Positions 15,601-23,768 of a DNA stretch of 29,512 nt are shown one piece after another. How positions within the stretch are numbered: position 1 is the first letter of the stretch; the number at the start of each line of letters is the position of its first letter. The stretch spans positions 1 to 29,512 of the forward strand of contig LIAL01000004.1 of assembly GCA_001437625.1 (NCBI GenBank), read 5' to 3'. The DNA comes from Nitrosopumilus sp. BACL13 MAG-121220-bin23 (GTDB lineage Archaea > Thermoproteota > Nitrososphaeria > Nitrososphaerales > Nitrosopumilaceae). A program made the position numbers and the translations under genes. The notes under the pieces were generated by a model, which ran no database searches, was not told the origin of the DNA, and was given only the letters and a program-made list of their open reading frames with translations.

Positions 15601-17721
15601 ATGACTGTTGTGAATAAACTTTTTGAAGAAACAATTCAAACCGATCACAAAGTCATTACTGAAGAATTATCTAAATCTATTCTCAAAACTTATGGAATTA
15701 AAGTTCCACCTTATGCCTTAGCCACATCTGCATCTGAGGCTGTAAAACAAGCAAAAAAAATTGGTTTTCCACTTGTAATGAAAGTGGTATCTCCGCAAAT
15801 TTTACATAAAACTGATGTTGGTGGAGTTAAAGTTGGAATTAACGATATCGCTGATGTTAAAAAAACATTTGACGATATGTTTAATCGTCTTTCTAAAAAG
15901 AAAGGCGTTAATGTTAAAGGAATTCTTTTGGAGAAAATGGTTCCAAAAGATGGTGTTGAATTAATTGTAGGTATTCAAAATGATCCTCAATTTGGTCCAA
16001 TGATTATGGTTGGATTGGGTGGAATTATGACTGAAGTTTTCCAAGATGTTGCATTTAGAATGCTTCCAATTACAACATCTGATGCAAAATCTATGTTAAA
16101 TGAACTAAAGGGTTCAAAACTTCTAAAAGGATTTCGTGGTAGTGCTCCAATTGATCTAAACATGATTGCAAAAGCACTTGTACAAATTGGAAAAATGGGA
16201 GTTGATAATGCAGATTATGTTAACAGTATTGATTTTAACCCTGTAATTGTATATCCAAAATCTTACTTTGTAGTAGATGCAAAAATAATTCTAAATAATG
16301 AATTAAGAAAGAATTCAATTTCAAAAGCTAAACCAAACACTACCTCCATGGAGTCATTCTTTACTCCAAAATCTGTTGCATTAGTTGGTGCATCTGCAAC
16401 CCCTGGAAAAATTGGTAATTCTGTATTGGATGCACTTGGAAAACAAGATTACAAAGGTAAAGTGTACCCAATCAATCCTAAACAAACCTCTATTCTTGGA
16501 ATCAAGTGTTATCCTTCTTTGGATGCAATAACTGAAAAAATTGATCTTGTTGTTATTTGTGTTGATCTTTCAGCATGTGGAGAAATTATGAAAACTTGTG
16601 CAAAGAAAGGAATCCATAATGTTGTAATTGTTTCTGGTGGTGGAAAAGAACTTGGTGGTGATAGGGCAACAATGGAATCTGAAGTAAAAGAATTATCTTT
16701 AAAACATAAAATTCGTGTAATTGGTCCTAATTGCATTGGAATGTTTAATGCCGCAAATAGACTTGATTGTGCATTTCAAGGACAAGAAAGAATGGTACGC
16801 TCAAAATTAGGACACGTTGCATTCTTCTCTCAAAGTGGAACTATGGGAATTAGCATGTTAGAAAGTGCTGATTTGTTTGGTTTATCAAAAATGATCAGTT
16901 TTGGTAATCGTTCTGATGTTGATGAGGCCGATATGATTTGGTATGCTGCAAATGATCCTCAAACAAAAGTAATTGGATTATACGTTGAAGGATTTGGAGA
17001 TGGTAGAAAATTTATCAATACAGCTAAACGTGTAATGAAAGATCACCAGAAACCTATTGTTATTTGGAAAAGTGGAAGAACTAGTGCTGGTGCAAAACAA
17101 GCTGCATCTCATACTGGTTCTCTTGGTGGTTCAAATGCAATGATTATGGGTGCATTCAAACAAGCAGGAATTATTTCAGTTGATAGTTATCAGGAATTAG
17201 TTGGAGTCTTAAAGGCACTAGCTTGGCAACCTGCAGCAAAAGGTAATCGTGTTGCTATGACTAGTAATGGTGCTGGTCCAATGATTGGTGGAATTGATCA
17301 ATTAGAAAGACTAGGTCTTACAATTGGAAACCTTTCACCAAAAATTCGTAAAAACATAAAGGATCATTTCCCACCTGCTGTTCCAATTCATAACGGTAAT
17401 CCTGCAGATGTAGGTGGCGGTGCAACTGCTGATGATTATAATTTTGTCCTTGAACAATTTTTAGATGAAAATAATATTGATATTGCTATGCCATGGTTTG
17501 TATTCCAAGATGATCCTCTTCAAGAAACCATTGTTGATTATTTAGCTACTCTTTCAAAGAAACAGAAGAAACCAATTATTGCTGGTGGTAATGGTGGTCC
17601 ATATACTGAAAAAATGATAAAGTTAATTGAAGAACATCATGTTCCAGTTTATCAAGACCTACGAACTTGGGTTGCAGCTGCATCTGCATTAGCTCAATGG
17701 GGTAGAGTTCGCGGTAAATAG
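15601..17721 (+). CDS. ADP-forming acyl-CoA synthetase, probable 3-hydroxypropionyl-CoA synthetase
   Basis: 706 residues. Domain order is unusual compared with common acd fusions: the ATP-grasp half comes first (about 10-235, with SPQILHKTDVGGVKVG, H69) and the CoA-binding/ligase half second (GASATPGKIG at 263-272; GPNCIG; SQSGTMG). The phosphohistidine is H504 in ASHTGSLGG. Characterised Nitrosopumilus maritimus ADP-forming synthetases activate 3-hydroxypropionate and 4-hydroxybutyrate in the HP/HB cycle; the first is encoded beside a crotonase-type enzyme, as here, so I favour 3-hydroxypropionate. This saves one high-energy bond compared with AMP-forming enzymes. An in-frame TTG at 15574 would add nine residues, but it overlaps the TATA box. 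Confidence 0.88.
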   Translation: MTVVNKLFEETIQTDHKVITEELSKSILKTYGIKVPPYALATSASEAVKQAKKIGFPLVMKVVSPQILHKTDVGGVKVGINDIADVKKTFDDMFNRLSKKKGVNVKGILLEKMVPKDGVELIVGIQNDPQFGPMIMVGLGGIMTEVFQDVAFRMLPITTSDAKSMLNELKGSKLLKGFRGSAPIDLNMIAKALVQIGKMGVDNADYVNSIDFNPVIVYPKSYFVVDAKIILNNELRKNSISKAKPNTTSMESFFTPKSVALVGASATPGKIGNSVLDALGKQDYKGKVYPINPKQTSILGIKCYPSLDAITEKIDLVVICVDLSACGEIMKTCAKKGIHNVVIVSGGGKELGGDRATMESEVKELSLKHKIRVIGPNCIGMFNAANRLDCAFQGQERMVRSKLGHVAFFSQSGTMGISMLESADLFGLSKMISFGNRSDVDEADMIWYAANDPQTKVIGLYVEGFGDGRKFINTAKRVMKDHQKPIVIWKSGRTSAGAKQAASHTGSLGGSNAMIMGAFKQAGIISVDSYQELVGVLKALAWQPAAKGNRVAMTSNGAGPMIGGIDQLERLGLTIGNLSPKIRKNIKDHFPPAVPIHNGNPADVGGGATADDYNFVLEQFLDENNIDIAMPWFVFQDDPLQETIVDYLATLSKKQKKPIIAGGNGGPYTEKMIKLIEEHHVPVYQDLRTWVAAASALAQWGRVRGK

Positions 17722-17725
17722 AGAA

Positions 17726-17736
17726 CATTTAAGTTT
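17726..17736 (+). promoter_or_regulatory. TATA-like box for the enoyl-CoA hydratase gene
   Basis: CATTTAAGTTT, centred about 28 nt before the ATG at 17758. It suggests the hydratase has its own leaderless transcript as well as possible readthrough from the synthetase. Confidence 0.4.
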
Positions 17737-17757
17737 CGTATAATTTCCGCTGTAATT

Positions 17758-18519
17758 ATGTCACTAGTTACCACATCTACTTCTGATGGCGTTTGTACTG
17801 TCAAAATCAATAGACCTGACAAACTCAATGCTATGAATACTGATGTTGCAAAAGAACTAATCACAACTTTTGAATCTCTCAATCATGATGATGCTGTTAA
17901 AGTTATCATTTTGACTGGTGAAGGTGAAAAAGCATTTTCTGCAGGAGCTGACATTGAATACATGTCTAAAATTTCTGCAGATGAATCAGTCGAATATGCA
18001 AAAACCGGACAACTTGTAACTGCAACTGTTGAACTTGTTAAACAACCTACAATTGCAGCAATCAATGGATTTGCATTAGGTGGAGGTTGTGAACTTGCAA
18101 TGTCGTGTGATATTAGAATTGCAGCTGATACTGCAAGATTAGGCCAACCAGAAGTAACAATTGGAATTCCTCCTGGATGGGGTGGAACACAAAGATTAAT
18201 GAGAATTGTGGGAATAGCAAAGGCAAAAGAACTTGTCTATACTGGAAAAATGATCAAAGCTGATGAGGCAAAAGAAATTGGTTTAGTTAACCTAGTAGTA
18301 CCTCTTGCATCATTACAAGAAGAAGCTTTGAAAATGGCACACCAAATTGCTGGAAACTCTACTATGGGTGTTCAGATGTCTAAAGTCGCAATCAATAAAG
18401 GAAGAAATGCAGATCTTGATACTGGTCTTGCTATTGAACTCCTTGCTTGGAGAAATTGCTTTACACATCCTGATCGTGAAGAAAGAATGACTGCATTTGT
18501 AAATAAATCCAAAAAATAA
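17758..18519 (+). CDS. Enoyl-CoA hydratase-family protein, probable 3-hydroxypropionyl-CoA dehydratase/crotonyl-CoA hydratase
   Basis: 253 residues of the crotonase fold. Oxyanion-hole segments are AFSAGADIEYM (59-69) and FALGGGCELAM (105-115). Both catalytic glutamates of hydratases are present: E112 (GGGCELAM) and E132 (LGQPEVTIGI), followed by PPGWGGTQRL. This is a functional hydratase pattern, not an isomerase-only variant. In N. maritimus the homologous neighbour of the 3-hydroxypropionyl-CoA synthetase is reported to act on both 3-hydroxypropionyl-CoA and crotonyl-CoA in the HP/HB cycle. Same role is inferred here from context. It lies 36 bp after the synthetase and ends before a T-rich terminator. 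Confidence 0.9.
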   Translation: MSLVTTSTSDGVCTVKINRPDKLNAMNTDVAKELITTFESLNHDDAVKVIILTGEGEKAFSAGADIEYMSKISADESVEYAKTGQLVTATVELVKQPTIAAINGFALGGGCELAMSCDIRIAADTARLGQPEVTIGIPPGWGGTQRLMRIVGIAKAKELVYTGKMIKADEAKEIGLVNLVVPLASLQEEALKMAHQIAGNSTMGVQMSKVAINKGRNADLDTGLAIELLAWRNCFTHPDREERMTAFVNKSKK

Positions 18520-18533
18520 GCTATTTCTGTCTC

Positions 18534-18550
18534 TTTTTTATTTTTATTAT
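18534..18550 (+). terminator. T-rich terminator after the hydratase gene
   Basis: A run of TTTTTTATTTTTATTAT begins 15 bp beyond the stop. Archaeal RNA polymerase terminates at oligo-T tracts without needing a hairpin, and none is seen. Confidence 0.5.
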
Positions 18551-18594
18551 CTATTGAGCCTATCTAAATTACTATTATGTTGAAGGTCAAAAGC

Positions 18595-18606
18595 TTATTA
18601 TATTTT
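18595..18606 (+). promoter_or_regulatory. TATA-like box for the Fe-S carrier gene
   Basis: TTATTATATTTT is centred about 26 nt before the ATG at 18627, but only about 17 nt before the ATG at 18618. The spacing supports a leaderless start at 18627. Confidence 0.5.
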
Positions 18607-18626
18607 AAAATTGATTTATGATCATA

Positions 18627-18977
18627 ATGGCAACTGAACAAACACAAAAAATGGTTACAGTTACTGCAAAAGCAGCTGAGAAAATTCATGAATTCATGAA
18701 AGAAGAAGCCGAATCCCCTGAATACTTACGAGTATATGTTCAAGGTGGAGGTTGTTCTGGATTATCTTATGGAATGGGCTTTGAAAAAGCACCAGAAGAA
18801 GATGATTTAGTTCTTACAGAAAATGGAGTAAAACTCTTAGTTGATAGCTACAGTGTCGATCATTTACAAGGTGCAAACGTTGACTATATTGAAAGCCTAA
18901 TGGGATCTGGATTTAAAATTAACAATCCAAATGTTACAAAATCCTGTTCATGTGGTCACTCATTTAGTACCGAATAA
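18627..18977 (+). CDS. A-type iron-sulfur carrier (IscA/ErpA/HesB family)
   Basis: 116 residues from the preferred start. The three conserved cysteines of A-type carriers are present: C43 in GGGCSGLSYGMGF and C107/C109 in the terminal SCSCGHSF. The protein binds an Fe-S cluster or iron between subunits and passes it to target enzymes, which in this organism include many ferredoxin-type and radical enzymes. No other Fe-S assembly gene is adjacent. It appears to be a single-gene transcript: its own TATA box and a T-rich tract after the stop. An ATG three codons upstream at 18618 would add MII. Confidence 0.93.
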   Translation: MATEQTQKMVTVTAKAAEKIHEFMKEEAESPEYLRVYVQGGGCSGLSYGMGFEKAPEEDDLVLTENGVKLLVDSYSVDHLQGANVDYIESLMGSGFKINNPNVTKSCSCGHSFSTE

Positions 18978-18985
18978 CTTCGTAA

Positions 18986-19004
18986 TTTTATTTTTATTTT
19001 TATT
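18986..19004 (+). terminator. T-rich terminator after the Fe-S carrier gene
   Basis: TTTTATTTTTATTTTTATT starts 9 bp after the stop, with almost the same pattern as the tract after the hydratase gene. Oligo-T without a hairpin is a normal archaeal terminator. Confidence 0.5.
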
Positions 19005-19054
19005 CTGCTTAGCATTTGCTATGTTGAAAATTTAGTTATTATTTTGCGATACCC

Positions 19055-19100
19055 TCATATATCGTAAATTGGAATTTCATTTATAATGATAAAGGAGATC
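19055..19100 (+). promoter_or_regulatory. TATA-like box plus Shine-Dalgarno site for dnaG
   Basis: TCATATATC at 19055-19063 would place transcription start near 19085. The resulting leader contains AAAGGAGATC (19091-19100), a strong Shine-Dalgarno match ending 8 nt before the ATG at 19109. This is the clearest leadered, SD-led gene in a window otherwise dominated by apparently leaderless starts. Confidence 0.6.
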
Positions 19101-19108
19101 AATAATTT

Positions 19109-20251
19109 ATGCCTCAAACAGGTATTGTCAAGTATCACGTAAAACTTTCGTTTGAAGTCGATGGCCTCGTTGAACGAGCCGATATAATTGGTGCCATTTT
19201 TGGTCAAACAGAAGGACTGTTAGGACCTGAAATGAATCTCAATGAACTACAACGAGTTTCAAAAGTAGGTCGTATTGAAGTTGTTACTAAAGCTACCTCT
19301 AACACTACAAGTGGTACTGCACTAATTCCAATGAGTACTGATATTGATACATGTGCATTAATTGCTGCAGGTATTGAGAGTATAGATAAAGTTGGACCAT
19401 TTGATTGTACATTTACTTTAGATACTATTGATGATGTAAGAGCTGCAAAGAAATTTGATATTGTACAACGTGCAAAAGAAATTAAGCAAAAGTGGGCAAC
19501 AAAAACTGTTAGTGAAGGTGAAAATATGTTAAACGATGTACATCAGGGTGACTCTGGTAAACTTTCTACATATGGTCCATCAAAATTAACTTGTAGTTCT
19601 GGAGCATTTACTTCAAAATGGATAATTCTTGTTGAAGGTCGAGCTGATGTAATTAATCTTTTACGAGCTGGATATGACAATGTTCTTGCAATTGAAGGTG
19701 CAAAAATTGATGAATCTATTAAGGAATTATGTGCTGAAAAAGACACTGTTGTTGCTTTTATTGATGGAGATAGAGCTGGCGGATTTATTCTTAAGGAACT
19801 CAAATCTGTTGTCAGACTTGATTATGAATTACAAGCAGACGAAGGTGTTGAAGTAGAAGAGTTAACCCCTCAAAGAATTGATGAAATTTTAAGACCTATT
19901 GCTGATGAAATTAAAAACGGTAAACCTGCACCAAAACTTGCAAGTTCAGATGATAAATCTATTTCAGAAGTAGCAGCCAAAATTTTTCCAACTCTAAATG
20001 AAACTCTTGAAGCTGTTGCATTAGATAGTGATCAAAATGAAATTTTCAAAGTTCCAATAAGTGAAGTTGTCAGTAAACTATCCTCACAATCTGGTATCAA
20101 ATATCTTTTATTGGACGGTATCATTACAAAGAGACTTTTAGAAGGTGCAAAAAATGCTGGAATTGAATGTGTAGTTGGACACAGAGTTGCAAAATTATCT
20201 AATTCTGATGGTATGATACTAAAAACATTCGCTGACTTAGGCGTTTCTTAG
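19109..20251 (+). CDS. dnaG: Archaeal DnaG-type primase
   Basis: 380 residues, the usual length for the archaeal form, which has a central Toprim domain and lacks the bacterial zinc and helicase-binding domains. Toprim residues: E176 in KWIILVEGRADVINLLRAG, then D219 and D221 in AFIDGDRAGG. The N-terminus (TGIVKYHVKLSFEVDGLVER) is diagnostic for the archaeal family. In archaea DnaG is associated mainly with the exosome and RNA degradation, with some primase activity shown in vitro; PriS/PriL is the replicative primase. Its stop is 8 bp before the riboflavin kinase ATG, so the two are likely cotranscribed. Confidence 0.96.
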   Translation: MPQTGIVKYHVKLSFEVDGLVERADIIGAIFGQTEGLLGPEMNLNELQRVSKVGRIEVVTKATSNTTSGTALIPMSTDIDTCALIAAGIESIDKVGPFDCTFTLDTIDDVRAAKKFDIVQRAKEIKQKWATKTVSEGENMLNDVHQGDSGKLSTYGPSKLTCSSGAFTSKWIILVEGRADVINLLRAGYDNVLAIEGAKIDESIKELCAEKDTVVAFIDGDRAGGFILKELKSVVRLDYELQADEGVEVEELTPQRIDEILRPIADEIKNGKPAPKLASSDDKSISEVAAKIFPTLNETLEAVALDSDQNEIFKVPISEVVSKLSSQSGIKYLLLDGIITKRLLEGAKNAGIECVVGHRVAKLSNSDGMILKTFADLGVS

Positions 20252-20259
20252 GACTTTAG

Positions 20260-20943
20260 ATGACTGAACTAAAAATTCAGCACCTCTTAACTCTCTCTTA
20301 TCTATTATCTAAAGGCGCAAAATACAACTATGTCACTCTTACAACTTCTTCTTTAGGAAAAAATATTCAAAAATCACAACAAGCAGCATCTAAACATTTA
20401 CTTGAATTAGAAGAAAATAAATTCATTACACGAATAATTAGTGGAAGAAACCTTTCAGTAAAAATTACCAGTAAGGGTTTTTCTGAAATGGTAAAACTAT
20501 CTTCTATTTTACAAAAAAGTTTGAATTCTTCACCTTCTCATGTTGATCTTAAAGGTACTTTAATTTCGGGGATGGGTGAGGGTGCCTATTATATGGGATT
20601 GAAAGGTTATAGCAAACAATTCAAATCTAAAATTGGTTATGTTCCATTTCCTGGAACCTTTAATGTTAGATTGGATCAAAAAATTCATCAAGAAGCCATT
20701 AAACAATTTGAAACTTTAGATGGAATTAAAATTAATGCCTTTTCTGATGGCAAGCGGACATATGGTTGGGTAAAATGTTTTTCAGCTAAATTAAATAACA
20801 CAATTAATTGTCAGTTAATCGTACTTGAGCGTACTCATCATGATGACTCTGTAATTGAATTAATCTCAAAAGTTTGTTTACGTAAAAATAATAAATTTAA
20901 AGATGGTTCAAAAGTTTCAATTAAAATTGAAATTACTTCTTAG
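20260..20943 (+). CDS. ribK: CTP-dependent riboflavin kinase with N-terminal HTH
   Basis: 227 residues in two parts. About 1-90 is a winged-helix domain (QKSQQAASKHLLELEENKFI, then a RNLSVKITSKG wing). About 95-227 is the archaeal RibK (DUF120) fold with ISGMGEGAYYMGL and GYVPFPGTFNVRL. The enzyme phosphorylates riboflavin to FMN using CTP. Many archaeal RibKs carry this HTH, so it may double as a flavin-responsive regulator; that is inference. Downstream of dnaG, and facing the FAD synthase: the two stop codons overlap in the four bases TTAG. The pair covers both steps from riboflavin to FAD. Confidence 0.94.
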   Translation: MTELKIQHLLTLSYLLSKGAKYNYVTLTTSSLGKNIQKSQQAASKHLLELEENKFITRIISGRNLSVKITSKGFSEMVKLSSILQKSLNSSPSHVDLKGTLISGMGEGAYYMGLKGYSKQFKSKIGYVPFPGTFNVRLDQKIHQEAIKQFETLDGIKINAFSDGKRTYGWVKCFSAKLNNTINCQLIVLERTHHDDSVIELISKVCLRKNNKFKDGSKVSIKIEITS

Positions 20944-21557
20944 ATTCCATGGATTGATTCTCCATATTCTTTTTCAATTTTAGAACTAGAACTTTCTGGA
21001 ATTGGGGATTGTAATCTAGCAACTTTTGCATTTAATTTAATTTTTTTACACCCTTCTGTTATGTATCCCTCTTGATGAATTTGATCATATCCTAATGCAA
21101 TGATTTGTGGTTTAACATGATTCACTGTTTTAAAAATATCATTTTCTTGTCCAATCAGACAAAGATCCACTACTTCTAAGGAATTTACTAATTCCTGTCT
21201 TTGCTCTTGACTATGAATTGGAGTTCTTTTTTTCATTTTCACTGCAGTATTGTCAGTTGCTACAACTACCACTAAAACATCGCCTAGTAACTTTGCAGCA
21301 TTTAATGTATGAATGTGACCTGGATGAATAATGTCAAAAACTCCTCCTGCCAACACTATGCGTAATGACCCCCTTCCTGTTTCTGTAAGTGTAATTTTAT
21401 CTTCATTTACCATATTTTTTTTAATTAATTCTTTAATTTTATCATTAAATTGATTATCTGGTAACATACATTTTTTCTTAAGTATGTCTGTGGGGTTTTT
21501 TTCATTAATTTGACATACATACATTGTCGAGAGAATTGTTTTTTCAATTAATTCCAA
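20940..21557 (-). CDS. ribL: Archaeal FAD synthase (nucleotidyltransferase) with N-terminal HTH-like extension
   Basis: 205 residues. The C-terminal 140 are a cytidylyltransferase-like fold: GGVFDIIHPGHIHTL with the HxGH motif at 78-81, a TDNTAVKMKKRTPIHS loop and ALGYDQ. The archaeal member of this group, RibL, transfers AMP to FMN. The first ~62 residues are extra compared with a minimal RibL and look like a winged helix (LKKKCMLPDNQFNDKIKELI, then a KITLTETGRG wing). Pairing with ribK supports FAD synthase over glycerol-phosphate cytidylyltransferase. TTG at 21557 is the furthest start; ATG twelve codons in is an alternative. Confidence 0.87.
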   Translation of the reverse strand: MELIEKTILSTMYVCQINEKNPTDILKKKCMLPDNQFNDKIKELIKKNMVNEDKITLTETGRGSLRIVLAGGVFDIIHPGHIHTLNAAKLLGDVLVVVVATDNTAVKMKKRTPIHSQEQRQELVNSLEVVDLCLIGQENDIFKTVNHVKPQIIALGYDQIHQEGYITEGCKKIKLNAKVARLQSPIPESSSSKIEKEYGESIHGI

Positions 21558-21601
21558 TATTCTTTGTACCTTTTGACCTATTCTTTAATTTATTGATAAT
21601 T

Positions 21602-22639
21602 TTACATTTTAAATTCGAGGCCTTTTGCCAACCTTAATGCATCAACTAGTCCATCTGCATATCCTATGCTCAAAATTGCATTTTCATCTTGACCTTCATC
21701 TAGAAATATCTCTGCCTGTTCAATGTATAATTCTGCATTCTCTAAAATCACTTCAAATTCTTTTTGGTTTTTATAAAGTGGTATGATTTCTTCCAGAGCC
21801 TCTCTTACCATTGGAACATATTTTTTCATCATTTGCTTTGAAATTTTTTCTGTTTTTTCAGAATTATCAAATGGTTCATCTATACACTGACCAAATAATT
21901 TGAGCGCATCTGATTCTGTAAAATGTAATCTTCCTGTAATAATTACTGTGTGGGGTGGTTTTCCAAAATCTATTTTTACTAGACTAGATATTTTACCTGA
22001 AACTATTGCTTGATCTTTAAATCCAATTCTTGAAGCAACTATGGCATAACTTGATTCTGTAAGAACTTTTCTTCCTTGTCCTTCTTCTGTTTCTAGTAAT
22101 CCTTTTAGTGCATCTTTAGGATCTAAGAAAAAATCTTTGTTTTGATTATATTCTAATAATAATACTGTATGATTACCTTCTATGATATTTTTATAAATTA
22201 CATAGTATGGTGTTGTTAATGATTTCATTTCACTCATTATGGTTGCAATTCTTCCAACTTTGTAAAAATGTAAGCCACACTCTCCTATCATAGATGTAAG
22301 TGATGATGATGCATGTATGGAGCGTGTTTCTATTTTTAATTCAATTGCTCTTGTTCGTAATTCGATATGTGTTGTTGCAATATATGGATCACCGTACGCT
22401 AGTAGAACTACATTTTTTTCTTTTGACTTTTCTAAAATTTCCTTACCATCTTCTACTAGCCATCTTTTTGCATGTATGAATTCCCCTTTTATTGCATTTT
22501 GAATTTTGTCTACATCTGATTTTCCAATGGGACTGGTAAACTGTTCTAGATATACGATATCTGCATTTGATATTATTTCTAATCCTTCAACTGGAATGGA
22601 CTCAAATCCTGAAATCCCAAGACCTACAAACGATAACAT
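21602..22639 (-). CDS. dphB: Diphthine synthase with C-terminal DUF357-like domain
   Basis: 345 residues; stand-alone archaeal DphB/Dph5 proteins are about 255-265. Residues 1-260 are the SAM-dependent methyltransferase that methylates the modified histidine of elongation factor 2: MLSFVGLGISG at the start, AYGDPYIATTH (81-91), IHASSSLTSMIGECGLHFYK and GRLHFTESDAL. Residues about 265-343 are a separate helical unit (NAELYIEQAEIFLDEGQ, then ILSIGYADGLVDALRLAKG) resembling DUF357. No stop or frameshift lies between, so it is a true fusion. Its ATG overlaps the lysK stop by 1 bp (TAATG), tying it to the lysine operon. Confidence 0.92.
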   Translation of the reverse strand: MLSFVGLGISGFESIPVEGLEIISNADIVYLEQFTSPIGKSDVDKIQNAIKGEFIHAKRWLVEDGKEILEKSKEKNVVLLAYGDPYIATTHIELRTRAIELKIETRSIHASSSLTSMIGECGLHFYKVGRIATIMSEMKSLTTPYYVIYKNIIEGNHTVLLLEYNQNKDFFLDPKDALKGLLETEEGQGRKVLTESSYAIVASRIGFKDQAIVSGKISSLVKIDFGKPPHTVIITGRLHFTESDALKLFGQCIDEPFDNSEKTEKISKQMMKKYVPMVREALEEIIPLYKNQKEFEVILENAELYIEQAEIFLDEGQDENAILSIGYADGLVDALRLAKGLEFKM

Positions 22640-23766
22640 TATTGTAATTTTTTGTCATGAAGTCTTTTTAAATGCTGTAAAGTTGCTTTGATAATTTCTA
22701 TACCTTTTAGATACTCCTCAATTGAAACCTTTTCATCTATTGTATGAGCTTCATGTGGATCCCCTGGACCATACGTTACAACTGGAATTTTCCATTGATT
22801 GCCTAAAACATTCATGTCTCCTGTGCCTGTTTTTCTAACTAAAGTTGGTCTGGATTTTACTATTTGTATTATTCCTAGTGTAAATGCTCTAACTAATGCT
22901 GAATTATGTGGTGCTTCAAATGGTTCAGTTTCATCTAAAATTGAATAAAATGCTTCAACTTCTCTATTTTGAGATATTTCTTTTACTAAAGTTGCAATTT
23001 TCTGTTCAATTGTTTTACAATTCATGTCTACTGGAATTCTTATGTCAAAAAGAGTTTCACACTCTTTTGGTGTTATGTTGTGACTTGTTCCACCTTTGAT
23101 TTCAGTAATGGTTGCAGTTAACAACATTGATTTAGTTTTTCCATCTTGATTCGCTTCCAATTTTTCTTTTAATTCTTTTACAAATATTATTGATTCTTCA
23201 ATTGCATTTTTTGAAAGCCACGGTGCACTTGCATGTGAACTATCTGGAACGCTAATTTTTAGATTAATTGCTAATCTGCCTTTGTATGCAATTGTTACTT
23301 GCTTAATTCCACTTGGTTCTCCAAACACTGCATAGTCAATTTTCATTTCTTTTTTTACAATATTTTTAATTCCTACTGCATTTCCTTCTTCATCCACTGC
23401 TCCTACAAAAATTACTGTTCCTTGATTTTTTTCAATTGATGCTGCAGCAAATAACATTGCCATTAATGGTGCTTTTGCATCTGATGCTCCACGGCCGTAT
23501 AACGAATCACCTTCTCTTCTAACTTTTACTTTTCCTGGAACCACATCCATATGACCGCATAACATTATTCGTGGGGATCCTGTTCCTTTTTTTGCAATAA
23601 CATTTCCTACTTCATCAATTTGTATGTCTTCAAATCCTAAATCATCACATTTATCTGCCAAAAATTCTGCCATTGGTTTTTCACTACGTGATGGTGTATA
23701 CAGTCGAAGTGCTTTTTCTAACATCTTTGTTGCAAACTTTGGGGTTACTGTAAAATGATTGTCCAA
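22639..23766 (-). CDS. lysK: LysW-lysine/ornithine hydrolase
   Basis: A zinc M20-type deacylase of 375 residues that releases the finished amino acid from the carrier LysW. Metal-binding landmarks: LCGHMDVVPG (about 69-78), GRGASDAKAPL (the bridging Asp), VDEEG (catalytic and metal Glu) and the C-terminal GDPHEAHTIDE. This set also occurs in ArgE and DapE; the location directly after lysX and lysW decides the assignment. TTG start at 23766, 2 bp after the lysX stop, fits a coupled operon; an ATG 14 codons in is possible but would truncate the first helix. Confidence 0.92.
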   Translation of the reverse strand: MDNHFTVTPKFATKMLEKALRLYTPSRSEKPMAEFLADKCDDLGFEDIQIDEVGNVIAKKGTGSPRIMLCGHMDVVPGKVKVRREGDSLYGRGASDAKAPLMAMLFAAASIEKNQGTVIFVGAVDEEGNAVGIKNIVKKEMKIDYAVFGEPSGIKQVTIAYKGRLAINLKISVPDSSHASAPWLSKNAIEESIIFVKELKEKLEANQDGKTKSMLLTATITEIKGGTSHNITPKECETLFDIRIPVDMNCKTIEQKIATLVKEISQNREVEAFYSILDETEPFEAPHNSALVRAFTLGIIQIVKSRPTLVRKTGTGDMNVLGNQWKIPVVTYGPGDPHEAHTIDEKVSIEEYLKGIEIIKATLQHLKRLHDKKLQ

Positions 23767-23768
23767 TT

